Shown piece by piece: positions 1-7,457 of a DNA stretch of 15,315 bases. This DNA is from Oscillospiraceae bacterium (GTDB lineage Bacteria; Bacillota; Clostridia; Oscillospirales; Oscillospiraceae), in the NCBI GenBank assembly GCA_012513005.1, contig JAAZCZ010000093.1, forward strand, positions 1 through 15,315, read 5' to 3'. Position numbers and translations under genes: made by a program. The notes under the pieces were generated by a model. It saw only the letters and a list, made by a program, of their open reading frames with translations. It did not search any database and was not told the DNA's origin. Within the stretch, counting starts at the first letter, position 1. Each line of letters opens with the position of its first letter.

Positions 1-538
1 CCAAGGTAGTTTTTATTTCTTTTTCTGCTCGGTATTTAATTATAGCCTTTGCAATTCTTGATGAATACTTTTCTTCGCCGTAATCTCTGAGTATTCGATA
101 TATTTTTTCTTCAGGCCACTTATTTACTACAAACCAAGCATCCATGCTGTAGCTTCTATCCATTCTCATGTCTAAGGCAGCATCTTTTGTGTATGAAAAG
201 CCTCTTTGAGCTTCATCAAGTTGCGGTGAAGATACACCAAAATCAAAAAGAATCCCGTCAATTTTGTCTATTCCCTGCTGATTAAGTATTTCCGCTATGC
301 TTGAATAGTTCCCGTGTACCAGTATACTCTTTTCGCCGTACTTTGAAAGTCTTTCCGCTGACTTTTCTATAGCAGTTTGGTCACGGTCAATCGAAACCAG
401 CTTGCCGTCACTTAGTCTTTTTAATATTTCTTCTGAATGTCCGCCCATTCCTAATGTAGCATCAACATAAATACCATTCGGTTTAATGCTGAGCCCTTCT
501 ATACATTCATTTAACAAGACCGGAATATGGCTTTCCAT
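1..538 (-). CDS. rsmH: 16S rRNA m4C1402 methyltransferase RsmH (MraW), N-terminal part, cut by the window edge
   Basis: RsmH uses S-adenosylmethionine to methylate N4 of C1402 in the 16S rRNA decoding centre. About 179 codons are visible out of a usual length near 310; the C-terminus lies beyond the left edge. I translated the open frame directly. It starts with HIPVLLNE (residues 4-11), then the SAM-binding stretch VDATLGMGGHSEEI (25-38), the acidic SIDRD (49-53), the family signature FDFGVSSPQLD (98-108), and RGFSY plus LDMRMD (112-127). The ATG shares one base with the mraZ stop (TGATG). An AAGGAG site sits 11 bases upstream inside mraZ, so the two genes are translationally coupled and share the mraZ promoter. 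mraZ-rsmH is the conserved head of the dcw cluster, so ftsL and pbp genes are expected further left. The identification is firm. Confidence 0.95.
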   Translation of the reverse strand, partial: MESHIPVLLNECIEGLSIKPNGIYVDATLGMGGHSEEILKRLSDGKLVSIDRDQTAIEKSAERLSKYGEKSILVHGNYSSIAEILNQQGIDKIDGILFDFGVSSPQLDEAQRGFSYTKDAALDMRMDRSYSMDAWFVVNKWPEEKIYRILRDYGEEKYSSRIAKAIIKYRAEKEIKTTL

Positions 539-954
539 CAGAAATTTATCTCCTTAAGAACTTCTCCGATATATAGAGGAGATGTTTCTTTTTTATTAAT
601 CGGTTCCCAAATATCACTATCCCAGATTTCAGCATGGTCATCGCAGCCTAAAACCGTTATGTTCTTTTTTAAATCTGCATACTGACGCAAATTTTGAGGA
701 ATAAGTGCACGCCCCTGTGCATCTACATCGCAACGAGTGGCGCTGGAAAAGAAAGGACGCATTTTTTTGCGTTCCATATATGTCATCTCTCTTACTTTTG
801 TTACAAAGTCATTCCAGCTCTCTGCACTAAAGGCCCATAAGCACTTTTCATCAGACACAGTTACATAAAAGCTTGCGCCGAGCTTTTCTCTGAGCCTTGC
901 GGGGATAAACAGTCTACCCTTTGAATCCATTGTATGATTGAATTCACCCGTCAA
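538..954 (-). CDS. mraZ: Transcriptional regulator MraZ
   Basis: MraZ is a DNA-binding protein with two SpoVT/AbrB-like swapped-hairpin domains. It controls the dcw operon it heads, usually by repression. The 138-residue product has normal length and carries both hallmark motifs: DSKGRLFIPARLRE near residue 10 and DAQGRALIP near residue 77. The start is TTG. No ATG or GTG is available near it in frame, the N-terminus M-TGEF aligns with the family's usual M-x-GEY/F start, and a purine-rich AGGGGAGGGA site lies at the right distance. The stop overlaps the rsmH start. The gene has its own promoter with AAAGTGGTG repeats at 1014-1032, which fit MraZ boxes, so self-regulation is likely (inference). 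Confidence 0.95.
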   Translation of the reverse strand: MTGEFNHTMDSKGRLFIPARLREKLGASFYVTVSDEKCLWAFSAESWNDFVTKVREMTYMERKKMRPFFSSATRCDVDAQGRALIPQNLRQYADLKKNITVLGCDDHAEIWDSDIWEPINKKETSPLYIGEVLKEINF

Positions 955-960
955 TACTAT

Positions 961-970
961 TCCCTCCCCT
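961..970 (-). promoter_or_regulatory. Ribosome binding site deciding the TTG start of mraZ
   Basis: The minus strand reads AGGGGAGGGA. Its GGAGG core ends 8 bases before the TTG at 954-952, which is optimal spacing and supports this non-ATG start. Confidence 0.8.
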
Positions 971-1013
971 TTTTAAACTAATAAGCATCAAAGACATGAT
1001 TTGTGGTATATTC

Positions 1014-1032
1014 CACCACTTTTCACCACTTT
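1014..1032 (-). promoter_or_regulatory. MraZ box: two tandem AAAGTGGTG repeats
   Basis: The minus strand carries AAAGTGGTG at 1032-1024 and again at 1022-1014, an exact repeat with a 10-base period, about one helical turn. MraZ proteins are known to bind short GTGG-type direct repeats with this kind of spacing upstream of their own gene, and AAAGTGG repeats are reported in mollicutes. Here the repeats begin at about the predicted transcription start, so bound MraZ would block promoter clearance. I see no third copy. Confidence 0.8.
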
Positions 1033-1038
1033 GATACA

Positions 1039-1067
1039 ATTATATTTATGAACCGGAGAAAATGCAA
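1039..1067 (-). promoter_or_regulatory. Sigma-A-type promoter of the mraZ-rsmH operon
   Basis: On the minus strand a -35 box TTGCAT (1067-1062) is followed by a 17-base spacer and a perfect -10 box TATAAT (1044-1039). Transcription should begin near 1032, at the first MraZ repeat, giving a leader of roughly 75-80 bases before the mraZ TTG. Confidence 0.85.
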
Positions 1068-1142
1068 GCATATTTTAATAGAAATTTTTAATTTTTTTAG
1101 GCAAATAAACGCATTATAAATGCAAATTTTCCTTGTGATAAC

Positions 1143-1176
1143 AAAAAGTGGCGCCCGCAAACATTTGCAAGCGCCA
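1143..1176 (-). terminator. Rho-independent terminator after the uvrC-rsmD-coaD-coiled-coil operon
   Basis: Minus-strand bases 1176-1149 form a stem of about 12 pairs. The outer arms are TGGCGC and GCGCCA, the inner pairs include two G-U, and the loop has 4 bases. Five T residues follow directly. It lies about 55 bases past the stop of the coiled-coil gene and separates this operon from the mraZ promoter. Confidence 0.9.
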
Positions 1177-1230
1177 ATTAATCAACATATAGTGTTGGTT
1201 ATTATTTTATTAGTAAAATATTATTTATTA

Positions 1231-1758
1231 TTAATACTCAGTTTCCTGCTCTTCGGAGGTTTCTCTGTCATACGAAGCAGTTCTCCTGGGTGCAGCAACA
1301 GAACCGGCTGCGCTACGGAATCTTGCTCTTGACTTTGTGATTTCATCTAAAGCCGAAGTAACTGCCTCCTCTGTGCGCCTTAAAGCATCATCTACATACT
1401 CATTGGCAACTCTACGCAGTTCGTTAGATTTGCTTTCAGCGTTGGCAACAAGCTCACGGCTTCTGGTTTGAGCTACTACAACAATTTCCTGTTCATCAAC
1501 TAAAGTTCTGGCTTTTTCTTCAGCTTGCCTTCTGATTGACTCTGCTTCTCTCTTTGCATTTCCGATAAACTCGTCTCTTGCTGTCATAAGGCGCTTTGCT
1601 TCAGCGAGCTCAGTGGGCAACTGTGCCTTTATTTCTTCAAGAATGTCAAGAAATTTGTCTCTTTCAATAATGCACTTATCATTTCCAAGCGGTACTCCCC
1701 AAGCCTCAGACACCATAGTGTATAGCATCTCAATGAGTTCCATTGCCTCGTTATACAT
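1231..1758 (-). CDS. Coiled-coil, SepIVA/DivIVA-like cytoplasmic protein
   Basis: The 175-residue product has no Walker motif, signal peptide or membrane segment. Residues 2-65 form a conserved head with EAWGVPLGNDKCIIERD (18-34) and EEIKAQLPTELAEA (41-54). A long charged coiled coil (about 50-118) follows, then YVDDALRRTEE (121-131), RFRSAAG (146-152) and an acidic, disordered tail. Relatives in Clostridia are often labelled ATPase, for which I see no support. From memory, the head, the ARDEFI-type segment, the YVD-L motif and the R-R-AAG end match mycobacterial SepIVA (Rv2927c family), a DivIVA-like protein of division and envelope growth. This copy is shorter (175 versus about 245) because the central coiled coil is reduced. 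The gene starts 1 base after the coaD stop, with GGGAGGAAG overlapping the coaD end, and is last in its operon. Function in this organism is inferred only. Confidence 0.75.
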   Translation of the reverse strand: MYNEAMELIEMLYTMVSEAWGVPLGNDKCIIERDKFLDILEEIKAQLPTELAEAKRLMTARDEFIGNAKREAESIRRQAEEKARTLVDEQEIVVVAQTRSRELVANAESKSNELRRVANEYVDDALRRTEEAVTSALDEITKSRARFRSAAGSVAAPRRTASYDRETSEEQETEY

Positions 1759-1759
1759 T

Positions 1760-2251
1760 TTACTTCCTCCCTAACCGTGCTTTCGCTTCGATATCTTTGA
1801 TGATTTCTCGCGGAACAAGTTCCTTCAAATCGGCGCCATATGCCGCGATTTCCTTGACAACCGAAGATGAAATAAAGGTATATTTTTCGCTGGATGTTAA
1901 AAACATGGTTTCAAAATTAGGATTAATAATTTTGTTTACTTGTGCCATCTGAAATTCGCTTTCAAAATCTGTGCCGGCTCGGAGACCCTTAACGATTATT
2001 GGCCAATTATATTCCTTTGCAAAGTCCGCAAGCAGTCCTCCGTAATGTTTAACTTTTACATTATCAAATCGTGAGACCACTCGCTCCACCATGTCTATCC
2101 GCTCTTCTATTGTAAACATAGGGTTTTTTTTGCTGGCATTGGACATAACAAGGACAACAACTTCATCAAAAATATTTGCTGTTCGCCTGATAATGTTAAG
2201 GTGTCCTAAAGTAATCGGGTCAAAGCTACCCGGACATATAGCAGTTTTCAT
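1760..2251 (-). CDS. coaD: Phosphopantetheine adenylyltransferase CoaD
   Basis: CoaD transfers AMP from ATP to 4'-phosphopantetheine, the penultimate step of coenzyme A synthesis. At 163 residues it has normal length. The nucleotidyltransferase motif GSFDPITLGH (8-17) includes the T-x-G-H signature, VKGLRAGTDFESEFQMA spans 87-103 with Arg91 kept, and the second nucleotide-binding motif ISSSVVKE spans 127-134. Residue 88 is Lys where Arg is more usual, a conservative change. The ATG overlaps the rsmD stop as ATGA. The rsmD-coaD pairing is widespread in bacteria and supports both calls. Confidence 0.97.
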   Translation of the reverse strand: MKTAICPGSFDPITLGHLNIIRRTANIFDEVVVLVMSNASKKNPMFTIEERIDMVERVVSRFDNVKVKHYGGLLADFAKEYNWPIIVKGLRAGTDFESEFQMAQVNKIINPNFETMFLTSSEKYTFISSSVVKEIAAYGADLKELVPREIIKDIEAKARLGRK

Positions 2252-2787
2252 TTAGTATTCCTGACAATTCTGGTTATTTTTATTCTGCCGTGAATTTTAA
2301 CAGACATAAATTCATAGTCATCTCTGACTAAAACCAGGTCCTTTTCTTTATAAGTTTCGCAAATTATTATACCACCATCGCATAATAAGTCAATATTTTG
2401 AATGATTTCTAAGGATTTTTCCGCTAAATCTGTATCATAAGGCGGATCTATAAAAATAATATCAAATTTTTCTGCTTGTTTCAAATATGAAATAGCATCA
2501 GTGTTAATAACTCTGGCATTAAACTTGCACGCTTCAATATTTTCTTTTACAAGCAGAGCAGAAGATTTTGAAGAATCAATGAAAACTGCTTCGCTTGCCC
2601 CTCTTGATAACGCTTCAATACCCATTTGACCTGTTCCCGCAAAAAGATCCAAGACCCTCTTACCGCTGATTTCAAACTGAATAGCGCTAAAAATCGATTC
2701 TTTTATCATTTCAGAGGTTGGTCTGACTTCATATCCCTTTGGAGTTTTTAATTTTCTGCCTTTTGCTGTTCCGGAAATTACCCTCAT
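2248..2787 (-). CDS. rsmD: 16S rRNA m2G966 methyltransferase RsmD
   Basis: RsmD makes N2-methylguanosine at G966 of 16S rRNA. The 179-residue protein is a single Rossmann-type methyltransferase domain. It opens with MRVISGTAKGR, followed by RPTSEMIKESIF (22-33), the SAM-binding DLFAGTGQMGIEALSRGA (47-64) and the catalytic DPPY (114-117) typical of N-methylation of exocyclic amines. The ATG overlaps the uvrC stop (ATGA), and AAGGAG lies 5 bases before the start. It shares 4 bases with coaD downstream, so uvrC, rsmD and coaD are translationally chained. Confidence 0.96.
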   Translation of the reverse strand: MRVISGTAKGRKLKTPKGYEVRPTSEMIKESIFSAIQFEISGKRVLDLFAGTGQMGIEALSRGASEAVFIDSSKSSALLVKENIEACKFNARVINTDAISYLKQAEKFDIIFIDPPYDTDLAEKSLEIIQNIDLLCDGGIIICETYKEKDLVLVRDDYEFMSVKIHGRIKITRIVRNTK

Positions 2788-4598
2788 GTCTTCTCCTTAC
2801 TCTCTGTGAAATACTCAAATACCTCTGCTGCCACATTTGCCGGCAAAACTTCTCGGAGCTCTCGCATGCTAGCATTTTTAATATTTTTAACACTGCCGAA
2901 ATGCCGAAGTAAAGATTCTGCTCTCTTTTTGCCTATCCCATTTATTCCGCTAAGCTCAGTAGCTAGGCGCTCGTTTCTTGTTTTCTTTTGGTAATCAATT
3001 GCAAATCTGTGCGTTTCTTCCTGTATCTTTCCAATAAGAGAAAAAACTGCAACATTTCCTGAAATTCCGATTGTCTCCCCTTCCGGAGAAACTAAATGCT
3101 TTGTTTTGTGTTTAGAATCTTTTACCATGCCAAAAACAGGCACAGTTATGCCAAGCTGCTCGGCTGCCGATTTAGCCGCCAATGTCTGGGGTACGCCTCC
3201 GTCAATAAGCAAAAGATCAGGCAACTTACTAAATTTCTCGTCTTTATCTGAATATGCACTAAATCTTCTGCTAACAGCTTCAAATACTGACGCAACATCG
3301 TTTTGCTCTGTTATGCCTCGAATTCTAAATTTTCTGTATTCCTTCTTGGCAGGCCTCGCTTTAATATGAACAGTCATTGCTGCTACTATTCCCTCATTAC
3401 CAAGGTTAGAAATATCAAAAGCCTCTATTCTCTCCGGAAAATTATCTAAATTGAGAGTTTTTTTCAGTAGCTCCAAAGCACGATTTCGTCTCTGTGTGCT
3501 GCTGATTTCGGTTTGGCATATCTGTGCGGCATTAGTATTAGCATTTTTTATCAGCACCATCTTTTCTCCCCTTTGAGGAGATATTATTTTTACGCTGTGA
3601 CCTGCTTTTTCCGAAAACAGTTTTGCAATCTCCGCAGAGTCTGCAGGGTTTATTGGGATAAGTATTTCCTTTGGATATCTGTCATATAGCGCATAATGCT
3701 CCCTGAGGAGAAAAGACAATGCTTCCTCATCATTTTCAATTGGATCATCAATAAGCACATAATCCTGCCCCTTTAAGTCACCCTTGTAGTAGTGCATCAC
3801 AAGAAAGCATGCTTTAGCTGATCTGACAAAGCCTATTACATCTGTATCTGCAAATGAGGTTGCAATAACTCTCTGCTCATTCACAAGACCGGAAACTGCA
3901 GAAATCATATCACGGGTCAAAGCTGCCATCTCAAATTTAAGATCATCAGCTTCTCTTTCCATCTTTGCCGTGAGTTCTTTTATCAGCGCATCAGTTTTTC
4001 CGGAAAGAATCATTTTAATATTAGTCATGGCAGCGTTATATTCCGCTAAATCTCTTGTACCCATACACCAACCGGAGCAATTTCCGATATGATAATTAAG
4101 GCAGGTTCTGTTTTTCCCAAAATCTTTTGGGAATTTTTTGCTGCAGTTGGGTAACTTAAAAACCTTAAGCAATGTGCTGATAAGGTCACGACTTGCGCTT
4201 CTCCCGCCAAATGGTCCATAATATAAGGCTCCGTCATCATTCGCCCTGTTTGCAACCGTAATAGCCGGATAGTCTCTGTTCGATTCTATCCTTATGAAGG
4301 GATAACCCTTATCATCTTTTAGCAAAACGTTATAGTGTGGCTTGTGCTGCTTAATAAGCGAGTTTTCAAGAATTAGTGCTTCAAATTCCGACGATGCTAC
4401 AATGTACTCTATGTCAGCAATTTTTTCCCTCATTGCACTGACTTTTAGTGTCTGCTCTCCGCTAAAATAACTTGACACCCTACTTTTTAAGCTTTTTGCT
4501 TTTCCGACATAAATAACTGTGCCGTTTATATCTTTCATAAGATATACCCCGGGAAGCTTGGGCAACTTACGCGCTTTTGTATTTAAGTTGTTTTTCAA
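2784..4598 (-). CDS. uvrC: Excinuclease ABC subunit C (UvrC)
   Basis: UvrC cuts damaged DNA on both sides of a lesion in UvrABC nucleotide excision repair. In the 604-residue form there is an N-terminal GIY-YIG nuclease (PGVYLMKD at 16-23, YVGKAKSLKSRV at 30-41). Four cysteines at 152, 166, 174 and 178 fit the iron-sulfur cluster reported for UvrC. A UVR motif lies near 203-238. The RNase H-like nuclease has D395 (FDISN), D466 (LIDGG) and H530 (ETHRFAI), and tandem helix-hairpin-helix motifs follow from about 548. I chose the TTG at 4598, preceded by GAGGTGG, because the longer open frame from 4655 starts inside the ptsH terminator. GTG codons at 4607 and 4610 are alternatives. The segment IDGGVPQ replaces the more usual IDGGKGQ. 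No clear promoter of its own is visible, so it may depend on read-through or a weak start. Confidence 0.95.
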   Translation of the reverse strand: MKNNLNTKARKLPKLPGVYLMKDINGTVIYVGKAKSLKSRVSSYFSGEQTLKVSAMREKIADIEYIVASSEFEALILENSLIKQHKPHYNVLLKDDKGYPFIRIESNRDYPAITVANRANDDGALYYGPFGGRSASRDLISTLLKVFKLPNCSKKFPKDFGKNRTCLNYHIGNCSGWCMGTRDLAEYNAAMTNIKMILSGKTDALIKELTAKMEREADDLKFEMAALTRDMISAVSGLVNEQRVIATSFADTDVIGFVRSAKACFLVMHYYKGDLKGQDYVLIDDPIENDEEALSFLLREHYALYDRYPKEILIPINPADSAEIAKLFSEKAGHSVKIISPQRGEKMVLIKNANTNAAQICQTEISSTQRRNRALELLKKTLNLDNFPERIEAFDISNLGNEGIVAAMTVHIKARPAKKEYRKFRIRGITEQNDVASVFEAVSRRFSAYSDKDEKFSKLPDLLLIDGGVPQTLAAKSAAEQLGITVPVFGMVKDSKHKTKHLVSPEGETIGISGNVAVFSLIGKIQEETHRFAIDYQKKTRNERLATELSGINGIGKKRAESLLRHFGSVKNIKNASMRELREVLPANVAAEVFEYFTESKEKT

Positions 4599-4631
4599 GG
4601 ATTTCACCACCTCGGGATAAAAGTGATATTT

Positions 4632-4662
4632 AAAAAACGGGAGCGTGCAAAACACGCCCCCG
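4632..4662 (-). terminator. Strong Rho-independent terminator between ptsH and uvrC
   Basis: The minus strand forms a 10-pair GC-rich stem, CGGGGGCGTG with CACGCTCCCG (one G-U), around a TTTTG loop, followed at once by six T residues. It lies 15 bases past the ptsH stop. It insulates ptsH from uvrC and rules out a uvrC start at 4655. Confidence 0.95.
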
Positions 4663-4677
4663 TAGGATTACGCCTGA

Positions 4678-4941
4678 TTACTCCGAAAAATCAGAGTCGA
4701 TTAATTCAGCTAATTTTGAAAGCGCCTCATTTTCGTCCACACCATCAGCCACGATGTTGACTTCCGTGCCCTTGACGATTCCCAAAGAAAGAACGCCGAG
4801 TAAGCTCTTGGCGTTAACGCGTCTATCTTCTTTTTCAATCCAAATGCTACTTTTGAATTCATTTGCCTTTTGAATAAAGAAGGTTGCAGGCCGTGCATGA
4901 AGACCTACCTGATTGTTGATGACTACTAACTTGGATACCAC
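4678..4941 (-). CDS. ptsH: Phosphocarrier protein HPr
   Basis: HPr passes a phosphoryl group from PEP through enzyme I to sugar-specific PTS enzymes, and in Firmicutes also acts in carbon catabolite control. I take the GTG at 4941, preceded by AAGGAG at 8-base spacing. This gives 87 residues, the usual length, with an MVSK N-terminus. With this start the phospho-accepting histidine is exactly H15 (GLHARPA) and the HPr-kinase target is exactly S46 (NAKSLLGVLSLG). The presence of H15 argues for a true HPr rather than Crh. An earlier TTG at 4959 would add six residues and lacks a ribosome binding site. The gene has its own promoter and terminator, so it is probably monocistronic. No enzyme I or PTS permease is in the window. 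Confidence 0.95.
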   Translation of the reverse strand: MVSKLVVINNQVGLHARPATFFIQKANEFKSSIWIEKEDRRVNAKSLLGVLSLGIVKGTEVNIVADGVDENEALSKLAELIDSDFSE

Positions 4942-4993
4942 TAAAGCCACTCCTTCCAAAACCGAAGACTATCAAAGACTTCTGTGTGTTTAT

Positions 4994-5022
4994 AGATTAT
5001 CAAATATTGTATAAATCGTCAA
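4994..5022 (-). promoter_or_regulatory. Probable sigma-A promoter of ptsH
   Basis: On the minus strand TTGACG (5022-5017) is a near-perfect -35 box. After 17 bases comes TAATCT (4999-4994); the overlapping GATAAT with a 15-base spacer is another reading of the -10 box. The region is AT-rich and lies about 50-80 bases before the GTG of ptsH. I see no terminator for mutS2 in the 137 bases between the genes, so read-through from upstream may add to ptsH transcription. Confidence 0.65.
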
Positions 5023-5078
5023 CTGATTTAATTTATTTGTACTATTTATACAACAACAAGCTAAGTTATTTGCAGTGT

Positions 5079-7457
5079 TTATTTCAGTTCAACAATTGTT
5101 ACGCCTGTTTCACCCTCGCCAAAGACTCCAAGCCTGTACTTAGATACAAGTTTATTGTGTTTTAAAGCAGTTCTGACCGCATCTCTCAAAGCTCCTGTTC
5201 CCTTGCCGTGGATTATTCTGACAGACTTAAGTTTTCCTAATGAAGCTGTATCTATATATCTTTCAAGCTCCGAAATTGCGTCAATTACATTCTGCCCTCT
5301 CAAATCAATTTCAGAAGGAACCGAAACTTTTCGTAATGTCACTGAAGGCTCACTACTAATTTTCTTTTCTCTAAGTGATGTTTTCTTGCTGAGTATGACA
5401 TCAGCTCTATCCGCTGTCATATGTACAAGCCCTGAAGTTAAAACTAATTTGCCGTCTTTTCCGATACTGTCTACGACAGCAGTTATTCCCATTTTAATAA
5501 CGCTGACAGTATCACCAACATTTATTTCTGTGTTTTCATGCTCGTCTGACACATTGCCGGCGTCATCAAATATAAGCTGCTCCTGCGCTTCGTTAAAGCT
5601 GCGTCTGATTTTTGTTCGTGCTTCGTTTTCCGTCTGGTAATCACTATTCTCGGAAACTGCTTTTTTCCTTAAGATATCAATTTCTGCAAAAGCTTCTTCA
5701 GCTGTTTTTCTTGCCCGTTTTATTATTTCCTCAGCCTCGTATTTTGCAAGTTCCTGCGCATTTAATAATTTTTCCTCAAGTTTAGTCTTTGCTATGTCAG
5801 CGTCTTTTAGCTTCTGTTTTGCTTCTTGCTTAATAATCTCTGCAGAACTAAGCTCGGATTCCAGTTTTTGCCGTAGCACATCAAGACGCATCACCGTATC
5901 TTCAAATTCTGAGCCCTCCTCACTTATCCTGCTGCGCGCATCAGAAATAATCTCTTCCGGTATACCCAGTTTTTTAGAAATTGCAAAGGCATTGGATTTC
6001 CCGGGCACTCCCCATAAAAGCCTGTATGTCGGTAAAAGTGTCTGCACATCAAATTCACAGGCGGCATTTATCACACCCGCTGTGTTTATTGCATAAATTT
6101 TAAGCTCGGAATAATGAGTTGTTGCGGCTAAGAGTGCGCCCCTGCTTCTTATATATTCAATAATCGAAACTGCAAGAGCTGCGCCCTCAACAGGATCTGT
6201 TCCCGCTCCGAGTTCATCCAAGAGCACAAGAGAATTTTCGTTGCAAAGCTCTAAAATAGAAACTATGTTCTTCATATGCGAAGAAAAAGTTGAAAGGCTC
6301 TGTTCAATGCTTTGTTCATCACCAATATCTGCAAAAACACTATCAAAAAGAATAACCGAGCTACCCTCGCAGACAGGAATCTGAAGTCCGCAAGCTGCCA
6401 TTTGGCAGAGCAGTCCTAAGGTTTTGAGTGCAACTGTTTTTCCGCCGGTGTTAGGTCCTGTTATAACCAATGTATTTATTTCTCCGCCAATATTTATATC
6501 AATCGGAACAACTTTGTCTTTTGAAATCAGTGGATGTCTTGCGCCAATTAACTTCACAGACTTTTCGGAAATTTCCGGTGTGACTGCATTCATATCATCT
6601 CCAAGCTTTGCTTTTGCAAAAATAAAGTCAAGCTCAGTGACAAATTCAAAATCTGAATTGATGCTCTCTTCGCTATCTGCACAAAAAGCGGACAATTCAT
6701 ATAGTATTCTTTCAATTTCCTTTTTCTCTTCAGCTCTTAGCTCTCTAATGCTGTTATTTGCCTTTACACATGCCATAGGCTCTATAAAAAGAGTAGAACC
6801 GGAAGCCGAAACATCATGCACTAAACCTTCTATTGTGCCCTTGTATTCAAGCTTTAAAGGTATAACAAATCTATCTGAGCGCATAGTGATAATCGGCTCT
6901 TGCAGAGCCTTTGAATAGGCAGGAGAAGATATTATTTTTTGCAGTTTATCTCTAATGCCCTCTTCTGTAGCTTTAATTTTCCGTCTTATTGATAAAAGCT
7001 CAGAACTTGCGCTGTCTGCAACCTCATCTTCACTTAGTATGGAAGTGGAAATTTTCTCTTCTAAATACTTGTTACCTGCAAGGGAAATAAATAGTTTTCT
7101 AATGCAAAAATCTAAGCCATCCTCATTTTTACCACCGTATTCTTTGAGAAATCTGGCAGCCTTTAATAAATGTGCAACATTGAGCAGCTCCCTCATACTG
7201 AGCAGACCACCCAAGTTAGCCCTGCTAAGAGCTGTTTTTACATTTACAACAGCAAAAAGCGAAGGGCTTCCCTGCCTTCGCATTAAGTTTCTCGCAGCCG
7301 ATACCTGATTTAAAGCATGCACTGCTCCGCTTTTTGAAGTATACGGCTCAAGCGACAGTGCACGCTTTTTTGCTTCATCAGAAACTGCTTTCTTTGCAGC
7401 AAGGTCAAGAATTTTATTTAATTCAAGTGTTTTAATATTTTTGTTTAAATCAGTCAC
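5079..7457 (-). CDS. mutS2: MutS2 family ATPase/endonuclease with Smr domain
   Basis: MutS2 is a MutS-like ATPase. In Firmicutes it is known to act on collided ribosomes in quality control, and in other bacteria to suppress recombination. The 792-residue protein lacks the mismatch-reading N-terminal MutS domains, as expected. The core/clamp region covers about 1-300. Walker A is GPNTGGKT (334-341) and Walker B is LVLLDELGAGTD (410-421). A coiled-coil stretch rich in E, K and A spans about 510-610. A C-terminal Smr domain has DLRGQNV near 717 and HGKGTGALR near 749. The GTG start lies inside the end of recO (8-base overlap) with AGGAG 10 bases upstream. It is the last gene of the long operon, which fits a ribosome-linked job beside era and ybeY. 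Confidence 0.95.
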   Translation of the reverse strand: MTDLNKNIKTLELNKILDLAAKKAVSDEAKKRALSLEPYTSKSGAVHALNQVSAARNLMRRQGSPSLFAVVNVKTALSRANLGGLLSMRELLNVAHLLKAARFLKEYGGKNEDGLDFCIRKLFISLAGNKYLEEKISTSILSEDEVADSASSELLSIRRKIKATEEGIRDKLQKIISSPAYSKALQEPIITMRSDRFVIPLKLEYKGTIEGLVHDVSASGSTLFIEPMACVKANNSIRELRAEEKKEIERILYELSAFCADSEESINSDFEFVTELDFIFAKAKLGDDMNAVTPEISEKSVKLIGARHPLISKDKVVPIDINIGGEINTLVITGPNTGGKTVALKTLGLLCQMAACGLQIPVCEGSSVILFDSVFADIGDEQSIEQSLSTFSSHMKNIVSILELCNENSLVLLDELGAGTDPVEGAALAVSIIEYIRSRGALLAATTHYSELKIYAINTAGVINAACEFDVQTLLPTYRLLWGVPGKSNAFAISKKLGIPEEIISDARSRISEEGSEFEDTVMRLDVLRQKLESELSSAEIIKQEAKQKLKDADIAKTKLEEKLLNAQELAKYEAEEIIKRARKTAEEAFAEIDILRKKAVSENSDYQTENEARTKIRRSFNEAQEQLIFDDAGNVSDEHENTEINVGDTVSVIKMGITAVVDSIGKDGKLVLTSGLVHMTADRADVILSKKTSLREKKISSEPSVTLRKVSVPSEIDLRGQNVIDAISELERYIDTASLGKLKSVRIIHGKGTGALRDAVRTALKHNKLVSKYRLGVFGEGETGVTIVELK

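Noticed and set aside
1120..1332. Plus-strand open frame crossing the 1143-1176 hairpin
   Set aside because: It runs through a terminator and the antisense of the coiled-coil gene, with no ribosome binding site and no recognisable product.
4710..4898. Second minus-strand frame inside ptsH
   Set aside because: It is an out-of-frame overlap of a clear HPr gene whose H15 and S46 positions are exact.
4678..4941. Crh instead of HPr
   Set aside because: Crh lacks the phospho-accepting histidine at position 15; here the GLHARPA motif keeps it.
5155..5640. Plus-strand open frame (161 codons) opposite the mutS2 Smr region, and similar ones at 6424-6918 and 6955-7308
   Set aside because: All lie antisense to mutS2, are rich in Ser/Leu as expected of reverse-strand shadows, and lack start signals.
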